A DNA stretch of 64,000 bases. Origin: Rebecca billardiae RCC1528 (taxonomy: Eukaryota > Haptophyta). Below the pieces are notes generated by a model, which saw only the letters and a program-made list of their open reading frames with translations, was not told where the DNA came from and did not search any database. Position 1 is the stretch's first letter, and every line of letters begins with the position of its first letter. The DNA is taken from assembly GCA_965240325.2 (NCBI GenBank), contig OZ251227.1:372001-436000 (forward strand). The letters are read 5' to 3'. The position numbers were made by a program, and so were the translations under genes. Shown here in pieces: positions 42,149 to 53,742 of the stretch.

Positions 42149-43375
42149 CTAGCATCGAGCGAACAGCCAGCTGAAGAGCAGCTCGTAGACGCGGGCCATT
42201 GTCTCGGGCTTCTCGCCGTAGTGCAACCCGTGCATCCCGCCGAGGATCAGCTCAAGCTGCTTGTCCGTCGCGGCTGCGCGCCGCACGAGCTCTTCTGATT
42301 GGCTGCTCGCGGTCGTCTTGTCGGCAGTTCCGTGCAGGACCAGGAATGGGGTGGTGAGTGTCTCCATCCGCGCTGCGATCGCGTCCGTCGCGCCGATAAG
42401 GGCACGGCCGGTGCGTAGGCGTGTGCGCCCCGAGTAGCTCAGCCCGTTGCGCGTGCGGTGCTCGTGCAGCCGCCACAGCGCTTCTGAGGCGTAGTTGGCC
42501 TCGGTGCGGTCGTTGCGCGGTACGAGCGCGAGGTCCTGTAGGACGGGCACGCGGCTGAACACCTGCAGCGCGGCCTCGACGGCCGGCTTGGGCCGCGCAT
42601 GCGCCGCGATACGCACCATCGGCGCGACGAGCAGCAGCCCCTTGAAGAGCGCAGGCCGGCGCATCGCGAGAGAGAGCGCACACGCGCCGCCCATCGACGA
42701 GCCGAACGCAAACAGCGGCAGCTGCGCGGCGGCCGCGACGCCCTCGCCCCCGACGCCGTCAGCGGGCATGCCGCGGCGCTCGCGTGGGCAGACGCGGTCG
42801 ATCCACTCCTCGATCGCCGCGAGGTGCGCGCCCCAGTCCCGGATGAGTGCGTGGAGGCCGTCTGAGCGGCCGTGGCCCGGCTGGTCGACGAGCAGGCAGG
42901 TGACGTGTGCGTGCTCGGCGAAAAGGCGCGCGGCGTTGAGGAGCGAAAAGTCCGAGTGGTCCTCGAAGCCATGCAAAAATACGACAATCGCCCGCGGCGG
43001 CCCGGCTGCAGGCGCGATCCGCTGCCACCACAGGAGATCCCCTGAGCGCAGCCGCATGAACTGTGAGCTCGTGCTCAGCTTGGGCGCGCCCACCGGGGGG
43101 TCGATGGGCCTCGTCGGATGCGGGTGCGTACCAGGCGGGAAGCGCGCCCGGCGCGCACGCGCGCTGGAATGGGGCTCAACGAGCCACGCCACGAGGGTCT
43201 CGGAGAAAGCGGCGAGCGCCATGCACGCGCCGACCACAGATGCAAAAGATGAGCCCGAGCGCGTGCCTGCGAGCATGAGGAGCGCAGCGGCCGCGGAGAG
43301 CACGCGCGGCCACGTGTCGCCAAAGTAAGCAAACAGCCCAACAAGCCCGATGGTGATCCACGCGAGCACCGCCAT
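42149..43375 (-). CDS. Monoglyceride-lipase-like alpha/beta hydrolase with N-terminal membrane anchor
   Basis: 408 residues from the ATG at 43375; the open frame continues far upstream but loses protein-like composition and would overlap the next gene. Seen: two hydrophobic segments (about residues 3-20 and 25-65), a loop, then an alpha/beta-hydrolase core with oxyanion segment VVFLHGFEDHS (about 131-141), LLVDQPGHGRSDG, nucleophile elbow G-S-S-M-G at 225-229 (Ser227), acid in LVLHGTADKTT, and the final His in GGMHGLHYGE. This order and the PGHG-S signature match serine lipases of the monoacylglycerol-lipase (Hydrolase_4) group. Known: they release fatty acids from monoacylglycerols or lysolipids. 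Membrane anchoring is inferred. Confidence 0.82.
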   Translation of the reverse strand: MAVLAWITIGLVGLFAYFGDTWPRVLSAAAALLMLAGTRSGSSFASVVGACMALAAFSETLVAWLVEPHSSARARRARFPPGTHPHPTRPIDPPVGAPKLSTSSQFMRLRSGDLLWWQRIAPAAGPPRAIVVFLHGFEDHSDFSLLNAARLFAEHAHVTCLLVDQPGHGRSDGLHALIRDWGAHLAAIEEWIDRVCPRERRGMPADGVGGEGVAAAAQLPLFAFGSSMGGACALSLAMRRPALFKGLLLVAPMVRIAAHARPKPAVEAALQVFSRVPVLQDLALVPRNDRTEANYASEALWRLHEHRTRNGLSYSGRTRLRTGRALIGATDAIAARMETLTTPFLVLHGTADKTTASSQSEELVRRAAATDKQLELILGGMHGLHYGEKPETMARVYELLFSWLFARC

Positions 43376-43490
43376 GTCGCGAGGCGGAGACGCGCGAGAG
43401 CTTCGATGTCTTCCCTCGTTCGCCGTCGTCGCACGGACACCACGGTCGCCGCCAGCGGCCGTGAACTCGTCGCCCAGCCCAACGAGCACG
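43376..43490. promoter_or_regulatory. Probable bidirectional promoter, hydrolase and F-box/RCC1 genes
   Basis: 115 bp between divergent ATGs, too short for separate promoters of usual size. No core element was recognised. Confidence 0.45.
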
Positions 43491-45023
43491 ATGGCGACCC
43501 CTAGCGATGACGATCCCGTTCCCCCGTGCTTCGACCACCTGCCGACGGAGGTGCTCGTAAACGTGCTCGCGTGCTTATCCGACGTCCGTGACGTGCTTGC
43601 CGTCCGCAACACCTGCCGCGGGCTGCGACACAGCGTTCTGCCAGGAGGAGCAGACGTTGCCGAACAAGCGCTGCGCTTGCGAGCCTTGCGCGAGCGACGG
43701 TGGATTCCGCCTGTGCTTCCGTCGTGGGCAACTTCGTGGATCGACTGGTTTCTCTTTGATGCGACGCGCGCGCACCACCGTCGCGCCCTCGGAACCAAGC
43801 CCATCGCGGCCGGCACACGTCACTCACTCGTGGTCATGGACTGGCACGTCGCCTCGTGCGGCGTCGCAATGTCCAACTGCCTCGGTCACGGAGACGAGCG
43901 CGACTGCTGGACGCCGCGGATAATCGACGCGCTCAGTGGCGTTCGCATCGCCTCCGTTGCTGCTGGTGGGCTCCACTCCCTGTTCCTCGCTGAGGGCGGG
44001 CGTGCCGTATACTCGTGCGGTGAAGGGACGTACGGTCGACTCGGTCATGGCGACCGTTGGGAGCGCGCTGTGCCCGCACGTATCCGCGCGCTCGACGGTC
44101 TCGTCGTCATCGATATTGCTGCGGGCCACGAGCACTCGCTGGTCGTATGCGACGATGGTGCCGTGCTCTCGTTCGGTCACGGGGCCTACGGCAGGCTCGG
44201 GCACGGCGATCGGCGCCATTGTGTGCTACCGACGCGCGTCCGGGCGCTCGACGGGAAGCCTGCGTGCGCGGTGTCCGCTGGGCACGCACACTCGCTCGTG
44301 CTCGGCCTCAACGGCTCGGCGCATGCCTTTGGCTGCGGCGAGTTCGGCGCTCTGGGCCTTGGCGATCTGCACAACCAGCTTACGCCCTCACCAGTGCTGT
44401 CTCTCGCGCATGAGCGCCTCGTCGCCGTGGCGGCCGGCGCGTGCCACTCCCTTTTCTTGGGCCTGAGCGGCAAGCTTTTCACGAGCGGGCACCACAGCTC
44501 AGCCGAGCACATGGAGGGCGTGTCCACGCCGCAGCCGTTGCTCGAGCTCGAACATGTGGCAGTCCGCAGCGTCGCCGCCGGCGGGCGCCATGCGCTGGCA
44601 GTCGCAGCAGATGGAAGGGCGTGGAGCTCGGGGGATCAGGCCTTCTACGGGCAGCTCGGTCGGGGCCGGGCGAGCATGGGGGTGGGTGCGGTCGATTTGC
44701 GCGGTGGAAGAGCGTTGCAAGTGGCGGCGGGTGCCGAGCACTCGTTGATCCTTGTTGCCATTGGCGGCGACACGGCGAAACGAGCACGAGCAGAAGGTGA
44801 CTACCCCGGCGAGTGTGCCGATGGCTGTGGCGAAAACGCGCCTCTGAAGCCAGCGAGTTGCGATGCTGGCCCTTGCTGCGGCAGCGTTGCAGCCAGCACA
44901 GGCGCATTCGCCACGGTGCTTGGCTGCGGCTGTGGGCTTCGCGGCCAGATCGGTGACGGCAGCGGCGTGGACAGGCACACGCCAGTGCGCATGAGTCTGC
45001 CATATATCGTCAATGATCAGTGA
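43491..45023 (+). CDS. F-box protein with RCC1 repeats, single exon
   Basis: 510 residues from the ATG at 43491, chosen because the F-box begins 14 residues later. Seen: F-box at about residues 14-50 (FDHLPTEVLVNVLACLSDVRDVLAVRNTCRGLR), then at least six RCC1-type repeats from about 110 to 435, each with G-x-x-H-S-L and G-x-x-x-x-G-R/Q-L-G-H-G-D units (for example SCGEGTYGRLGHGDR and SFGHGAYGRLGHGDR). The C-terminal about 75 residues are Cys-rich (CADGCGENAP, CDAGPCCGS, GCGCGLRGQ) and may hold a further degenerate repeat. Known: F-box proteins present substrates to SCF ubiquitin ligases, and RCC1 blades form a propeller that binds the substrate. No intron is needed. Confidence 0.85.
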   Translation: MATPSDDDPVPPCFDHLPTEVLVNVLACLSDVRDVLAVRNTCRGLRHSVLPGGADVAEQALRLRALRERRWIPPVLPSWATSWIDWFLFDATRAHHRRALGTKPIAAGTRHSLVVMDWHVASCGVAMSNCLGHGDERDCWTPRIIDALSGVRIASVAAGGLHSLFLAEGGRAVYSCGEGTYGRLGHGDRWERAVPARIRALDGLVVIDIAAGHEHSLVVCDDGAVLSFGHGAYGRLGHGDRRHCVLPTRVRALDGKPACAVSAGHAHSLVLGLNGSAHAFGCGEFGALGLGDLHNQLTPSPVLSLAHERLVAVAAGACHSLFLGLSGKLFTSGHHSSAEHMEGVSTPQPLLELEHVAVRSVAAGGRHALAVAADGRAWSSGDQAFYGQLGRGRASMGVGAVDLRGGRALQVAAGAEHSLILVAIGGDTAKRARAEGDYPGECADGCGENAPLKPASCDAGPCCGSVAASTGAFATVLGCGCGLRGQIGDGSGVDRHTPVRMSLPYIVNDQ

Positions 45024-46346
<1,323 letters not shown>

Positions 46347-47636
46347 TTATTCTGTGCACGTGCTGGCAGCCGCCCCCGCATCATCGGAGTCGTCGTCAGC
46401 AATCCCGTCGGCGTCAGCAACCTTCGGACGCTGGCAACGATCACCATCAGTGTCCGCCGCGCCCGCGTTGACGGTCATGCCGGCACCTTTCAACTTGCCA
46501 GACCATTTGGCCGTCTCATCGATGAAAAAGCGTGGGCCATGGGGCCTGTAGTCGAGCGAGCGCACACCCAGGTTTGACTCGTGAGGCACAGCAGGCTCAA
46601 TCTGCGTCCCCTCGCCCCACTCATTCCACGAGGTGATGCTCACGGCAGCCACCCCTGCGTCGAGGGCCGCCGCCCAGGCCCGCCTGTAGTAGCCACCCTG
46701 CTGCCGGTGCCGAGTCCATCTGCTGTTCCATGGGCGGATGCGGGTATCGTCATAGCCGGGGCCGACACTCGGCACAAAGACTTTGCCCATCGCGCGCGCG
46801 CGCCGGGCGTACTCTGCCCAGCGCCTCCAGTCCGAGCCGTCGGAGAATCCGCTCGCTGCAAAGTAGCTGTAGAGGCCGTCAAACCCGCCTCGCTGGAGGT
46901 GGGCAAAGCCCTGCTCCTGTCCGAGCATCAGGCCGACGAAGAAGCCGTCGTATGCGGACCCTCGCACGGTCTGCGCGCCATGAGGGGTGAGCAAGCTCGC
47001 CCAGCTGACGTCGTCGATGTGGTACGAGTCATAGACGAAGTACACGGGGCGTGGAGGGCGGCCAGCGCGCGCAACCGCGGCTGCATGCGGCGCTGCTGGC
47101 CCCGTGTACCGCTCGCGCATGTACCGCAGGTCGTCGCGTAGGGACTGCACGCTGCGGCCCTCATACGGCTCAAGATGAAAGGCGATGCGGATGCCGTGCG
47201 CCAAGGCTGCCTCCATGGCCGCCTCTACGTTTAGATCCGTCCGCACGCCCTGTGTGTCTGAAGTCGGCCCGCCATCGCGGCCGGTCCACGAGAGCACCGC
47301 CACGTCGATTCCGGCCGCGCGCATGTCGCGCATGTGCACGTGCAGCACCGCGCGGTCGGATGAGCTGTAGCACCCTAGCTCGGGGTAGAAGGGCGAGTGG
47401 ATAGTGTCCGGTGGCGTGTGAGCCTGACCGTGCGCAAACGACGCGCGCTGCTTTGAGTCCCAGTGAGGCAGGACTTGGTGGTCCCAATGTGCCCAGCCAC
47501 CATCGGACGCTGGCGTGCCGTACCACAGGTAGTAGAAAGCGAACACACCGCGTAGCTCATCGGCACGCTCCGATCCCGCGGCGTTTACTGCCAGCCACGA
47601 CGCGAGCAGGTTCATCGCACGACGATGCGACGCCAT
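46347..47636 (-). CDS. GH99-family endo-alpha-mannosidase-like glycosidase
   Basis: 429 residues from the ATG at 47636; the frame is open upstream but runs into the divergent gene. Seen: a short hydrophobic N-terminus ([15 protein letters not shown], signal-like), then [49 protein letters not shown] and, near the C-terminus, [17 protein letters not shown]. These motifs in this order match glycoside hydrolase family 99, including the start (YYxWY), the PxLGxYSS segment and the C-terminal EWxEGTxIEP. Known: eukaryotic members cut glucosylated mannose from N-glycans in the Golgi or ER. The last about 40 residues are acidic. Likely secretory-pathway location (inference). Confidence 0.85.
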   Translation of the reverse strand: MASHRRAMNLLASWLAVNAAGSERADELRGVFAFYYLWYGTPASDGGWAHWDHQVLPHWDSKQRASFAHGQAHTPPDTIHSPFYPELGCYSSSDRAVLHVHMRDMRAAGIDVAVLSWTGRDGGPTSDTQGVRTDLNVEAAMEAALAHGIRIAFHLEPYEGRSVQSLRDDLRYMRERYTGPAAPHAAAVARAGRPPRPVYFVYDSYHIDDVSWASLLTPHGAQTVRGSAYDGFFVGLMLGQEQGFAHLQRGGFDGLYSYFAASGFSDGSDWRRWAEYARRARAMGKVFVPSVGPGYDDTRIRPWNSRWTRHRQQGGYYRRAWAAALDAGVAAVSITSWNEWGEGTQIEPAVPHESNLGVRSLDYRPHGPRFFIDETAKWSGKLKGAGMTVNAGAADTDGDRCQRPKVADADGIADDDSDDAGAAASTCTE

Positions 47637-47799
47637 TGCGATTGCGCCAACGAAGCCGCACGCACGCCGGTGCGCGCGCACCCGGTTCGATCCAGCAGAC
47701 AGATCGGGGATCGGCCGGGCGAGCAACGTCGAGGAACTTGCACCCTGCCCGAAAAACCCGGCTGCGTCCCCAGTCTGGTCCCAGCAACCTTTGACGACG
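47637..47799. promoter_or_regulatory. Probable bidirectional promoter, GH99 and transporter genes
   Basis: 163 bp between divergent ATGs; the starts were chosen so the genes do not overlap. No core element was recognised. Confidence 0.45.
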
Positions 47800-49515
47800 A
47801 TGGCGGCGACGCGTTTCGGAGCGTGCCAAGCCGAAATGCAGGCGCGCATCACAGAGGCCGAGCGCGACGCGGAGGCGTCGATGATGCAGGTGCAGCTCAG
47901 CCGCAGCCACCTCTCACATTTCTCGGCGTATTCGTCGATGATGGAGCTGGACGCCGACGGCGGCGCCGTGCCGACACCGATGCCCAAAATTCTTCCTCTA
48001 ACCACGTACTTCGCATTTGTAAGCCTGGGGATGGGGACGAGCTGGCTGCTGTGCGATGCGCTCTTCTTGCAGGTGCCCTATCTCGAGATGACGCAGCCAG
48101 AGGGGATGTCCCTCGCGTCGCTGATGACGGTGTGCATCAACGTGGGCAACGTTGCTGTCCTCCTCTTCTTCATCCTCCATCGGTTCTGGCCACATGACGG
48201 TGCCCAGCTCGACGAGATCCTGATGGTGAGCATGATCTGTCTGGGTATCGCGAGCTTGCTGCTCGCCGCACTCTTCTGGCGGGTGCAGGCGGGAGGCTAC
48301 TCCATCGTGCTGCTGGTCGCCGCCGCGGTCGGCGGCTCGATCGGGGCGTTGCGCAACACGGTGCAGATCCCGTGGCTGCTGGCGTACGACAACCGGCTGG
48401 TGAGCGCGAGCGTGCTGGGCTCCGCGTGCGCAGACGCGCTCGTCGCGGTGATCGCTCTCGTGCAGAGGCCTGCAAGCGACGCGCGCGCCTTCGGGCCCAC
48501 CACCTTCTTCGTCATCACCGCTGTGATGGCTGCCCCAAGCCTGCTCGCGTTCGCGGCCATCAAGCGATACAGGCTGGGCAAGCTGCCCGCCACGCCCGAG
48601 CCGGCCCAGACAGAGCATGCGGCGGGTGTGAGCGCGCGCGCGGTCATGCAGCAGGCGAGCTCTCTGTCCACCGTGCGCGAGCACGGCATTGGGCACTCGA
48701 GCACCTGGCCGACGGCTGGTGCAGCCGGCCCAGCGGCGAGCGCGTCGACAGGCAGTGGCATCAGCAATGGCGTCGGCGCACCGGGCAAAGGCGCGCCAGG
48801 CGATGCCGGGCAGCCGAGCGAGGCGGGTATGCGCGCATGGCGCTCATGCCGGGACGGCCCCACCCTGTGTGACAGCTTTGACGTTGACCTCGCCGCCGGG
48901 TCCACCGGCGACGGGCTCACGATCGACGCACGGCCACGTGCTCGCGGACTGGCAGGGAGCGGCGGGCGACGCTGCTGCGGCACGGGCGCCCTGCCAGAGT
49001 GGTCCTGTCGCGCGGCGCGGCTGTTTCTGCTCTTCGCGCTGGTCCAGGCCGTCGTCTGGGGCATCACCCCCGGGCTCCTCCCCTACGCCGCGCAGCGCGT
49101 CGCCGATGCGCACGGTGGCTGGACCGGCCCCGAGCTGCTGCAGTTCTCGGTCTCCTTCTCCTACCTCGGGCTGGTGGCCGGCTCGTGGCTGTCGCTCTTG
49201 CGGCCGCTTTTCGCGGTCGGGCGACAGTCAGGCCTCGTCGTGCTGTGCGCGCTGGTGCAGATTGTGCTCGCCTTCGACACGTCGCTCGTGCTCGCACCGT
49301 ACGTCCCCGCCTGGCTCCTGGTGACCAGCGTCTTCATGATGAGGGCCTTGGACGGCTTCACGACGAGCATGATCTTCCGATCCGTGTCTGTTGACGAGCG
49401 CTACGGCGACAAGCAGGAGTTTGTGCAGCGCGGCATCACGCTCAGTGAGCGCGTGTCCACCCCCATCGGCGCGACTGTGGTGTACGCCGTGGTGAGGGCA
49501 GTGCTGCAGCGATGA
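47800..49515 (+). CDS. Multi-pass membrane transporter, SLC52 (riboflavin transporter)-like
   Basis: 571 residues from the ATG at 47800; the frame opens three codons earlier with TTG. Seen: an acidic, Met-rich cytosolic N-terminus (about 60 residues), then five or six hydrophobic helices (about residues 68-255: TYFAFVSLGMGTSWLLCDAL, ASLMTVCINVGNVAVLLFFI and others), a long Ser/Gly/Pro-rich loop (about 265-400), and four or five further helices (about 405-560). The opening G-x-G-x-W...P.. pattern and the split by a large central loop resemble SLC52 riboflavin transporters. That assignment is by general pattern only; any unrelated 10-11-helix carrier remains possible. Single exon. Confidence 0.6.
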   Translation: MAATRFGACQAEMQARITEAERDAEASMMQVQLSRSHLSHFSAYSSMMELDADGGAVPTPMPKILPLTTYFAFVSLGMGTSWLLCDALFLQVPYLEMTQPEGMSLASLMTVCINVGNVAVLLFFILHRFWPHDGAQLDEILMVSMICLGIASLLLAALFWRVQAGGYSIVLLVAAAVGGSIGALRNTVQIPWLLAYDNRLVSASVLGSACADALVAVIALVQRPASDARAFGPTTFFVITAVMAAPSLLAFAAIKRYRLGKLPATPEPAQTEHAAGVSARAVMQQASSLSTVREHGIGHSSTWPTAGAAGPAASASTGSGISNGVGAPGKGAPGDAGQPSEAGMRAWRSCRDGPTLCDSFDVDLAAGSTGDGLTIDARPRARGLAGSGGRRCCGTGALPEWSCRAARLFLLFALVQAVVWGITPGLLPYAAQRVADAHGGWTGPELLQFSVSFSYLGLVAGSWLSLLRPLFAVGRQSGLVVLCALVQIVLAFDTSLVLAPYVPAWLLVTSVFMMRALDGFTTSMIFRSVSVDERYGDKQEFVQRGITLSERVSTPIGATVVYAVVRAVLQR

Positions 49516-49708
49516 GATGGACTGCTGTGACGCCAGTCATGAGACACTGACGGTACGACGGTTCCGAGTGACTCACAGTAGGGACTGACCACTCAGTCAT
49601 CTGGAACTTGCTGGATCTCACTCGCATCCGTCATCGGATCGATCGACCCATCCTCAGACCTCACTCCTCAGTCCGTCAGATACTCAGATCAGACTACCAT
49701 TCGTCAGC

Positions 49709-51049
49709 ATGGCGGTCGATTTCCTCGCGGCCCTGGGCGTGCTCACACTGCTTGTTCATGCCACTCAGGCGCGGCATCCTGCGCCGCTGAGCGACATCAC
49801 GCTGTGCCAGGCAATCGTGCACGAACTTCACGTTGAGATCCGCAAGTTCGACATGCGCCAGCGCGGCGAGGAGGACATCTACGACACGGTTCCAGCTATC
49901 TGCCTCGCGCTCGTGCGCGGGTACACGTACCAGGAGCCCAACAATGACGGTGTGCCCTGGAGGCTGGTGAAGCAGCCTGAGGCGGATGACGACGCGGGGT
50001 ACGAGCCCGCTCCGTCGGTTGAAGCCATGCTGGCCATCAAGGCTGCATGCGAGACCTTCACCGACGAGTGGCACCAGCAGCTGTCCGAGCTGATGTACAA
50101 GCACGTGATGGAGTGCAGCGCTGAGGAGATCGCCGCCGGCTTCTGCCCGGATGCCATCAGGCAGGGGCGCGCCGACGTGGCCTCGGCCACACGAGGCGCA
50201 TCTGGCCAGACCGTCCCGCGCGCCCAGAAGAAGAAGAAGCGGAAGCAGAAGAAGGAGCCCGCGAACGCAGCTGCGGAGGAGACGGTGCCTGACTATGCGT
50301 CGATGCTGGACCAGTTCGACACCGACGGCTCCCTGCGCCGGCTGATGCAGCTCGAGGCGGAGTCGCCCGACGCCATGCTCGAGGACGCGCAGCGCGACTT
50401 GATCGAGGCCGGCGCCGAGCAGCTCAGCTGCTCTGTCTGCGGTCTGCTCGTCCGGCTCGCACGCGCACGTGCCGCCAAGCTGCCACATGCCCTGGCGGGT
50501 GCGAGCGAGGATGAGCTCGTCTCGCTGGTCGATGGGCTGTGCATGGGCGAGCTGCGCCGCGAGGACGGACTGCCGGAGTACGCGGGCAACCCACCGGCAT
50601 GGGCTGTCGAACGCTTTGAGGCGCGGCACGACAAAGCCACCGGCTGGCAGCTACAACAGCTGAGTCGCGACGACCGTCGGGCGCGCAAGCGCGACCCCCC
50701 GCCGTACGACGACGTAGTCATCTCATCCGCCATCCTGACGCGCGCCTGCAAGCGCGTGCTCCTGGGCGATGGCGAGGATGACTCGGACGTGGACAACGAT
50801 CTTGCGACGCTGCTCTACTTGGGACGCTCAGCCGCCGACGACGGTGCTGGCGTGCGCGAGCGCTTGTGCGCAAGGTGGTGCGGGGCTGGTGCAGCGGACC
50901 GCCACGCCCACAGCAACCGCGCAGACCCCGCACTCGCAGGCTACGATCATCGCGATAAGGATGACACCGATGTGACAGCCGCAGCCGCCCGTGTTGACGC
51001 AGCCCGCAGTGGCAATGCACGACAGCGCCGTCGTCAGGATGAGCTGTAG
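49709..51049 (+). CDS. ER-luminal canopy/saposin-like protein with C-terminal QDEL
   Basis: 446 residues from the ATG at 49709. Seen: signal peptide (about residues 1-21, FLAALGVLTLLVHATQA); a first helical Cys-containing domain (LCQAIVHELHVEIRK at about 32-46, further Cys at about 65, 113, 135 and 146); a Lys-rich stretch (QKKKKRKQKK, about 172-181); a second domain opening CSVCGLLVRLARAR at about 238; and the C-terminus RRRQDEL. CxxC or Cys followed by an amphipathic helix with spaced Cys is typical of canopy/MZB1 and saposin-like folds; QDEL is a KDEL-type ER retrieval signal. Known: canopy proteins assist folding of membrane receptors. Domain assignment is by eye. Confidence 0.65.
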   Translation: MAVDFLAALGVLTLLVHATQARHPAPLSDITLCQAIVHELHVEIRKFDMRQRGEEDIYDTVPAICLALVRGYTYQEPNNDGVPWRLVKQPEADDDAGYEPAPSVEAMLAIKAACETFTDEWHQQLSELMYKHVMECSAEEIAAGFCPDAIRQGRADVASATRGASGQTVPRAQKKKKRKQKKEPANAAAEETVPDYASMLDQFDTDGSLRRLMQLEAESPDAMLEDAQRDLIEAGAEQLSCSVCGLLVRLARARAAKLPHALAGASEDELVSLVDGLCMGELRREDGLPEYAGNPPAWAVERFEARHDKATGWQLQQLSRDDRRARKRDPPPYDDVVISSAILTRACKRVLLGDGEDDSDVDNDLATLLYLGRSAADDGAGVRERLCARWCGAGAADRHAHSNRADPALAGYDHRDKDDTDVTAAAARVDAARSGNARQRRRQDEL

Positions 51050-51478
51050 CCGCCTATGGCAATTCGTGTAGCGCGCTATTAATTGCTAGCTATACTATAT
51101 ATAATAATAATATATATATATATATAATAAGCCGTTCCGCGGCGGCACCGTAATATTACTAGAATCAGACTGAAGTAGCAGTATAGTATGTGATATATAT
51201 ATATATATATATATATGGCTCCACTCTCATAAAAGGTAAAAAGCAGAAAACCACGCCCTTATCAAAAAACAAACGGCGTCGTCGTCACGGTAGTCAACAG
51301 TCTGTCCCTGAGTTGTCCTAACTCAGACCACTGGGAATTTGGTCTTGGATATTTTGGGCTTACTCGCGTGTTTTGCCCCGTGCCGAGGGCAGCTGATCAA
51401 ATTGTAAAAGATGACGATCGACATATTATTTTGATCAAATAAAAATAAGGGACGGGGCCGGGGGCCGCGACGAGATGT

Positions 51479-51571
<93 letters not shown>

Positions 51572-51791
51572 GTGCGGATTATTCGTCCGTATTCGGATGA
51601 AATCGCGGCGTCACAGCTTACTTACGGCAGATCACCTGACTGATTTTATCAGCGAGGCCCATCCGAGCCAGCCTGGGATATGTGCCGATGTGCGCGCGCG
51701 GTCATCATCGTCAATTATTCAATTATTGATCGGCGGAAGTCACAGCGTCCGCGCCGCCGCCATTTATAATGATTTATATTCCCGCGTATAT
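51050..51791. other. Intergenic spacer with (TA)n tracts
   Basis: 742 bp, AT-rich. TA tracts lie at about 51112-51126, 51191-51216 and 51485-51568. A short GC-poor stretch at 51220-51450 shows no gene. It ends at the left edge of element E2. Confidence 0.6.
51485..51568. repeat. (TA)n microsatellite, about 42 units
   Basis: An uninterrupted TA dinucleotide run of about 84 bases, roughly 220 bp before the left edge of element E2. Confidence 0.95.
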
Positions 51792-53410
51792 ATGACCGCG
51801 TTCCGCGGTCCTTTTCCGTAGAACGAACGTAGTTCGGGGCCCGCGGTGGCGGTGCACCCTCCGTCGCAGTCGTCCCGTACACGTGTAACTAGACTCCATC
51901 CAGCGGCGCGCCGCCCCAGCGCCGCGCCGCCGCCGGCGTGCGCCGAGTGTGGATGTCGGTCGTCGGCCGAGCTGCCCTCATCACAGACGGCCCTTACCTG
52001 ACCCCCTGCGCGTGCGCGACGGCCGACAGGCGGATGCGACTCGGCGTGATCGACGCACGAGCGCGACTCTTGCACGCCAGGCCACCGGCGGAGCTGACTG
52101 ACAGCCAGGGAGCCGGACGGCGCGGGACCGCGCGGATTCGACCGTTCGTTCGGGCCTGCCGCTGACCGTCGTCGCCGCGACGCCAGCAGCGCAGGAGTAG
52201 ATGATCTGCAGGTCAGTAGGGTTCGACCTGCGCGCCTGCGCGACGGCCGACAGGCGGGCGCGAGGCGTGAGCGACGCATGAGCGCGACTCTACGTGCACA
52301 CCAGGCACCACGCGGCCGAGCTGACTGACCGCGAGCCAGGGAGCACGGTGCGAGCAGCCATGCAGCACCGGTGCTTGCGCGCGCCGCGCGTGCACGGGGT
52401 GACACACCTCGGTCAGGCTCGGCACGCGTCGCAGAGGCACGGCCAGCTCTGGGCACGCCAGGCGCCCAGGCCACGCGGAGCTGACAGCCACGGGGAGCCG
52501 ACGGCGCGCGGGGCCGCGGCCAGTTCCGAGTTCGACTTGCGCCTGCTCTGAAGAAGAGTTCTGGGAGACCCTGGCGGAGAGGCATGGCAAGGGGGGCGTG
52601 TGGTGAAGTCGGAGACTCCGAGATCGATCAGTCCGGCATCATGCGCCGCTGCCCCCGAGCTTGCGAGAGCCCGAACACAGGGCGGCGGCTGCGGCGGCGG
52701 CGGCGCGGCCGCGCGCCGGCCGGCCGCGCAGGCATCGACAGGGCGCGGCAGGGGCGTGCGGAGTGACTAGTGAGCGGGCACGAACGCGATGTCGACGGCC
52801 GTCGGGACCCGCCGCAGACGCGCGCTCCAGGCGCCACTCGGCACTTGCCACGCGCACCTGCCCATCGAGCGCCCCCTTGCGGACCAACCAAGAGTCGTCG
52901 AGGCGCGCTCGCCACCCCAGCAGAAGAAACCTGCACAGCACGTCGTCCTTGCGACGACGGCAGGTTTTGAGCTCGCCAGCTCGGTAAGTCAGTGACTATG
53001 GAATGGGCTGGCAACGAATAGCTGCGCGGGTATTTTCAATAAGGCTTGCGGGTTTTAGACTCTAGATACCAACCGCCGCGAAGCCAAGTTCATATTCATC
53101 AAGGCGGAGGCAAACTATCACACATGAACGAGAGTCTACCCACAAAATCGCGCTCGTAACGAACCGTTACGTTAATGTCACGTCCAGCTGACGTCCAGAT
53201 CGCACTTTACTTAAGGGAATGAGCTGGACGCGCTTATTTTCGGCCTAATAGACCTCTCTATGCGATCTCAAAAACTCGAAACTCGGTCTCCGCCAGCCCT
53301 AAAAATCGCCCCCCGTCCCTTTTTTCTTGATCAAAGATCTTTTTGAAACGTGGTTCGGGCCCGCTGGTGCGGGCTCCACGCTGCGCGCTCCGCCCTGCAC
53401 CGCGGGCCAT
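51792..53410 (-). mobile_element. Dispersed repeat element E2 (E2/E4 subfamily)
   Basis: 1.62 kb. Its left edge ATGACCGCGTTCCGCGGTCC and right edge (reverse complement of ATGGCCCGCGGTGCAGGG) equal those of the other copies. The interior matches E4 (62266-63920) in inverted orientation, including the stretch around 52640-52900 and direct repeats of about 100 bp at about 52010-52120 and 52230-52355. The conserved module at the ATGGCCC end spans about 53100-53410. No transposase was seen. Confidence 0.75.
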
Positions 53411-53742
53411 TATACGTATATATATATATATATGACTAGCTGATACGATTACTGCTGCCGGCGGATGATCATGATATATCGCCGAGCAGGAGGAGCAGCT
53501 TCGAACGAAGCAGGATATTACAGTCATCAGTGATGCGTCATGCACGGCATATAGTAGCTGGCTTACTTCTGAGTATGCCAGGCCCACCACTGACATTCAA
53601 AGTTCATTAGGATTCATGTGCTCGGTGACGCCTGTTGACGGTTGCGCCTCAGCAGCGCCGTTGCGTGCGGGCTTGCGTCGTAGTACGTGCCGGCCAGCGC
53701 CAGCAGGGGCATGGCCGCGTCCCGGAAGGAGGACTGGCGACG
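53411..53742. other. Spacer between E2 and the TPR gene
   Basis: 332 bp. A short TA tract follows the edge of E2 directly (about 53416-53434). The rest is AT-rich 3' flank of the TPR gene. No gene was recognised. Confidence 0.5.
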
